From positions 1 to 37,738 of the forward strand of contig JBKPCD010000056.1 of the NCBI GenBank assembly GCA_046727175.1: a stretch of DNA of 37,738 nt, in the 5' to 3' direction. This document shows, in pieces, positions 35,927 to 37,738 of this stretch. The position numbers and the translations under genes were made by a program. The stretch's first letter is position 1. Each line of letters opens with the position of its first letter. Under the pieces are notes generated by a model. That model searched no databases. It was not told the DNA's origin and worked only from the letters and a program-made list of their open reading frames with translations. Source of the stretch: JBKPCD01 sp046727175 (GTDB taxonomy: Bacteria; Acidobacteriota; Vicinamibacteria; Vicinamibacterales; 2-12-FULL-66-21).

Positions 35927-36015
35927 AGGATCCGCATGATTGTAGTCGTCACACCGACGCCCCGCCAGGCGACCGAAATGGAGCTGCGTTCGTATAATCC
36001 AACGGGATTGCAGAC

Positions 36016-36651
36016 GTGAGTGCGATTGTCATCGACGTCGGCGCGCGCGTGCTGCGACGCGAGGGGATCGAGATCCATCTCGCACCGAAAGCGTTCGACC
36101 TTCTGCTGATGCTCGTCAGGAACCAGCCGAACGCGGTATCGCACGCGCAACTCCAGGCTGCTCTGTGGCCCGGCGTGCACGTCTCCGAAACGAGTCTTGC
36201 GGCGCTCGTCACGCAGCTCCGCAAGGCGCTCGGCGATACGTCTGGCAATGCACGGATGATTCGCACATTGCACCGTATCGGCTACGCGTTCATTGGAGAT
36301 GCGGCCGTTGCCGACGCCGCACCGCTCACCGGGACGCCCGTGTACCGGCTGATTTGGCGTCGCCACTCGATTGATTTGCTACCCGGCGATTCGGTGATCG
36401 GTCGCGACCGCGGATGCGCAGTGCACATCGATGCGGAATCGGTCTCGCGCCGCCACGCGCGGCTCAACGTAACCGGACGCGAAGCATCGATCGAGGATCT
36501 CGGGAGCAAGAACGGCACCTGGATCGCGGGCGAACGCATCCAGGGCGTCGTGCAGCTGTCGGACGGCGTCGGCTTTCGGGTCGGTTCCGAAATGGTCCGC
36601 TTCGAGATAGCCGTCGATCAGCGGCCGACAAGAACCGCCATAGCACCTTGA
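36016..36651 (+). CDS. Winged-helix DNA-binding / FHA-domain protein
   Basis: 211 residues from GTG 36016. Residues 5-95 are a Trans_reg_C (OmpR/CadC-type) winged helix (LAPKAFDLLLMLVRNQPNAV, TSLAALVTQLRKALGD, IRTLHRIGYAF). Residues about 112-195 are an FHA domain with its phosphothreonine-binding signature (IGRDRGCAVHI, SVSRRHARL, DLGSKNGTWI). FHA domains bind phospho-Thr, so the protein can couple a Ser/Thr kinase to transcription. The kinase is transcribed divergently from the 89-bp shared upstream region. No receiver domain is present. Confidence 0.92.
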   Translation: MSAIVIDVGARVLRREGIEIHLAPKAFDLLLMLVRNQPNAVSHAQLQAALWPGVHVSETSLAALVTQLRKALGDTSGNARMIRTLHRIGYAFIGDAAVADAAPLTGTPVYRLIWRRHSIDLLPGDSVIGRDRGCAVHIDAESVSRRHARLNVTGREASIEDLGSKNGTWIAGERIQGVVQLSDGVGFRVGSEMVRFEIAVDQRPTRTAIAP

Positions 36652-36776
36652 TCGCGCCATTGAGTAATGGTCCAGCTCGTGGTTTGCTACTGGCTCGAGT
36701 CCCAACTCTCGACGGGGGCGGTCACTCTCTCCACGCCGTCCTGCTCTCCAGCTGCGTCTGCCCGTTGTGGAACGCG

Positions 36777-37289
36777 TCAGGACTCTGGCTGGCTCCCGAT
36801 CTGCTTGCGGTGGTGCCGCGTGTGGAGCTCCATGAACCGAACGTAATCTTCGACGTTGACGGCACCAAAAATCGGCGATCGAACGAGGGCACGTCGTGAG
36901 GCAAGCTCGCGGCACGCTGCGTCGAACTTTCCGTGCGCGGCTTCGAGGCGAGTACGTCCGTCGGCCGGAGTTGAGGGGCCGCTGGCTGGATTCATCGCCT
37001 TGTTCGTTCTGCCTTTTGGAAAGGAGGAATTCTTCAGAACGCGCTTGAATAGGACACTGCGGAGCACCGGGTGGAGGACCGCAGGCACCTTCGGGAACTT
37101 CGACGGACGCCCGGCCGCGACGTTAGCGGACTCTTCGAGCGCGCGCGCCACGTGCTCGACGATTTGACTTGGTGACCATTTTCCTGGCGCGCGTGGTGTC
37201 CCCCAGGCGGGTCCGGCGCTTTCCGCGGCGCGGATCAACTGTTCCGTCGCGTCCTTGCACGCTGCAAGAGCCGCGTCGATATCCGCCAT
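36777..37289 (-). CDS. DinB-like (DUF1569/DinB superfamily) protein
   Basis: 170 residues from ATG 37289 with GGAGG upstream. It is a four-helix bundle with the DinB-type metal-ligand pattern: H46 in WSPSQIVEHVARAL and the late HTRHHRKQI motif. Family members are metal-binding, some thiol-transferases; most are uncharacterised. An in-frame start at 37364 would add 25 non-homologous residues. It is convergent with the FHA gene, with 125 bp between them. Confidence 0.85.
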   Translation of the reverse strand: MADIDAALAACKDATEQLIRAAESAGPAWGTPRAPGKWSPSQIVEHVARALEESANVAAGRPSKFPKVPAVLHPVLRSVLFKRVLKNSSFPKGRTNKAMNPASGPSTPADGRTRLEAAHGKFDAACRELASRRALVRSPIFGAVNVEDYVRFMELHTRHHRKQIGSQPES

Positions 37290-37464
37290 CGCTTCCTCCA
37301 GCGACTGGAACGATTGGTGGCGATTTTCTCGACACGTATTCTCGCACTCGAACGCCGTCGCCACAACAGCCTGGCAACACAGGGGTGCGGGCCTCCATAA
37401 GAAGGACCGAACCCCTGTATCCGTCTTGCGCTTCCCGTGTGGGACGCATCGCTACGACACTCGG

Positions 37465-37738
37465 TCAAGGTGTCGTCGTCTTGTGAACGAACTCGTGGCC
37501 CCGGCTCTCGCCGATTGGATACCACGCGAGGATCGGTGGAGCGACCCCTCTTGGCGCTTCGCCGAACACTATCGACTGGCCCCGCCGCAGAGCGGCCGCC
37601 GGCCGATCGACAGGGCGGGTGAATCCGAGGAAGGACACGTGATATGTGGCCTTGTTCCGGACTCGAATGAGGTCGCGGGAGCTCGTGAGATCGACGACCT
37701 CGAAGATGTAGGTCCCCCCTGCAAGCGTCACGCCCGGC
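37465..37738 (-). CDS. Conserved hypothetical protein, 5' end outside window
   Basis: The frame is open to the right edge, so the N-terminus (probably with a signal peptide) lies beyond. The visible part (PGVTLAGGTYIFEVVDLTSS, VSFLGFTRPVDRP, ILAWYPIGESRGHEFVH) resembles an acidobacterial family of small exported proteins with a repeated LPAGTYxFxV opening. Function unknown. No gene is evident between it and the DinB-like gene. Confidence 0.65.
   Translation of the reverse strand, partial: PGVTLAGGTYIFEVVDLTSSRDLIRVRNKATYHVSFLGFTRPVDRPAAALRRGQSIVFGEAPRGVAPPILAWYPIGESRGHEFVHKTTTP

Overview
The window is high-GC, gene-dense accessory DNA that most resembles Acidobacteriota, probably Vicinamibacteria-like. 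That placement is inferred from gene content: Ser/Thr kinases with WD40-like propellers, a PadR repressor next to an ADOP-type FtsX permease, a winged-helix/TPR regulator, a winged-helix/FHA protein, BACON and PEP-CTERM proteins. There are no rRNA or tRNA genes to confirm it. Gene remnants and single-base frameshifts are common, so the region is either decaying or comes from an assembly with indel errors.

Region 1 (1-3009) holds a PAS/histidine-kinase-like protein that lacks its phospho-accepting histidine, and a NarL/LuxR-type regulator whose receiver lacks the usual acidic pair. Region 2 (3210-7293) is the most interesting part. It has a PatA/PatG-type subtilase (the cyanobactin maturation protease family), then three small genes that were easy to miss: a 67-residue peptide with a Gly/Glu tail, and two tandem paralogues of 85 and 87 residues with eight cysteines in identical spacing. 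All three begin with a similar segment (P-x-x-x-P-A-[IL]-x-R) that resembles the start of cyanobactin precursor leaders. A thioredoxin-like protein follows on the same strand. I read this as a candidate peptide-maturation (RiPP-like) locus without the YcaO cyclodehydratase or prenyltransferase of classical cyanobactin clusters. That function is an inference.

Region 3 (7300-10560) has a kinase-gene fragment, a complete transmembrane Ser/Thr kinase with a beta-propeller sensor, and a probable TnpB zinc-finger remnant. Region 4 (10930-14030, minus strand) carries a VIT/CCC1-like transporter, an Hsp20 remnant, a NifU-like scaffold paired with a sigma-54 activator, and a CBS-domain protein. Region 5 (14450-17820) has a four-repeat BACON lipoprotein followed by broken genes: a CheB/FtsH chimera, a PEP-CTERM protein, a haem-binding protein and a cytochrome c tail. 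A small winged-helix-like protein appears intact.

Region 6 (17830-22060) has an ArsR-rhodanese/MFS operon and a CsoR-type repressor/CDF metal exporter operon, each with a candidate operator. Region 7 (22280-25710) has a PadR/ADOP pair with a palindrome over its promoter and a truncated sulfatase. Region 8 (25849-33090) has a CPBP protease, a conserved hypothetical protein, a beta-lactamase-family hydrolase, an aldo/keto reductase, a broken winged-helix/TPR regulator and a PIG-L deacetylase. Three copies of a REP-like palindromic element are dispersed here, one sitting inside the regulator. Region 9 (33160-37738) has a zinc-ribbon Ser/Thr kinase with a polytopic membrane domain, divergent from a winged-helix/FHA regulator that is its plausible phospho-reader, then a DinB-like protein and a partial conserved protein.
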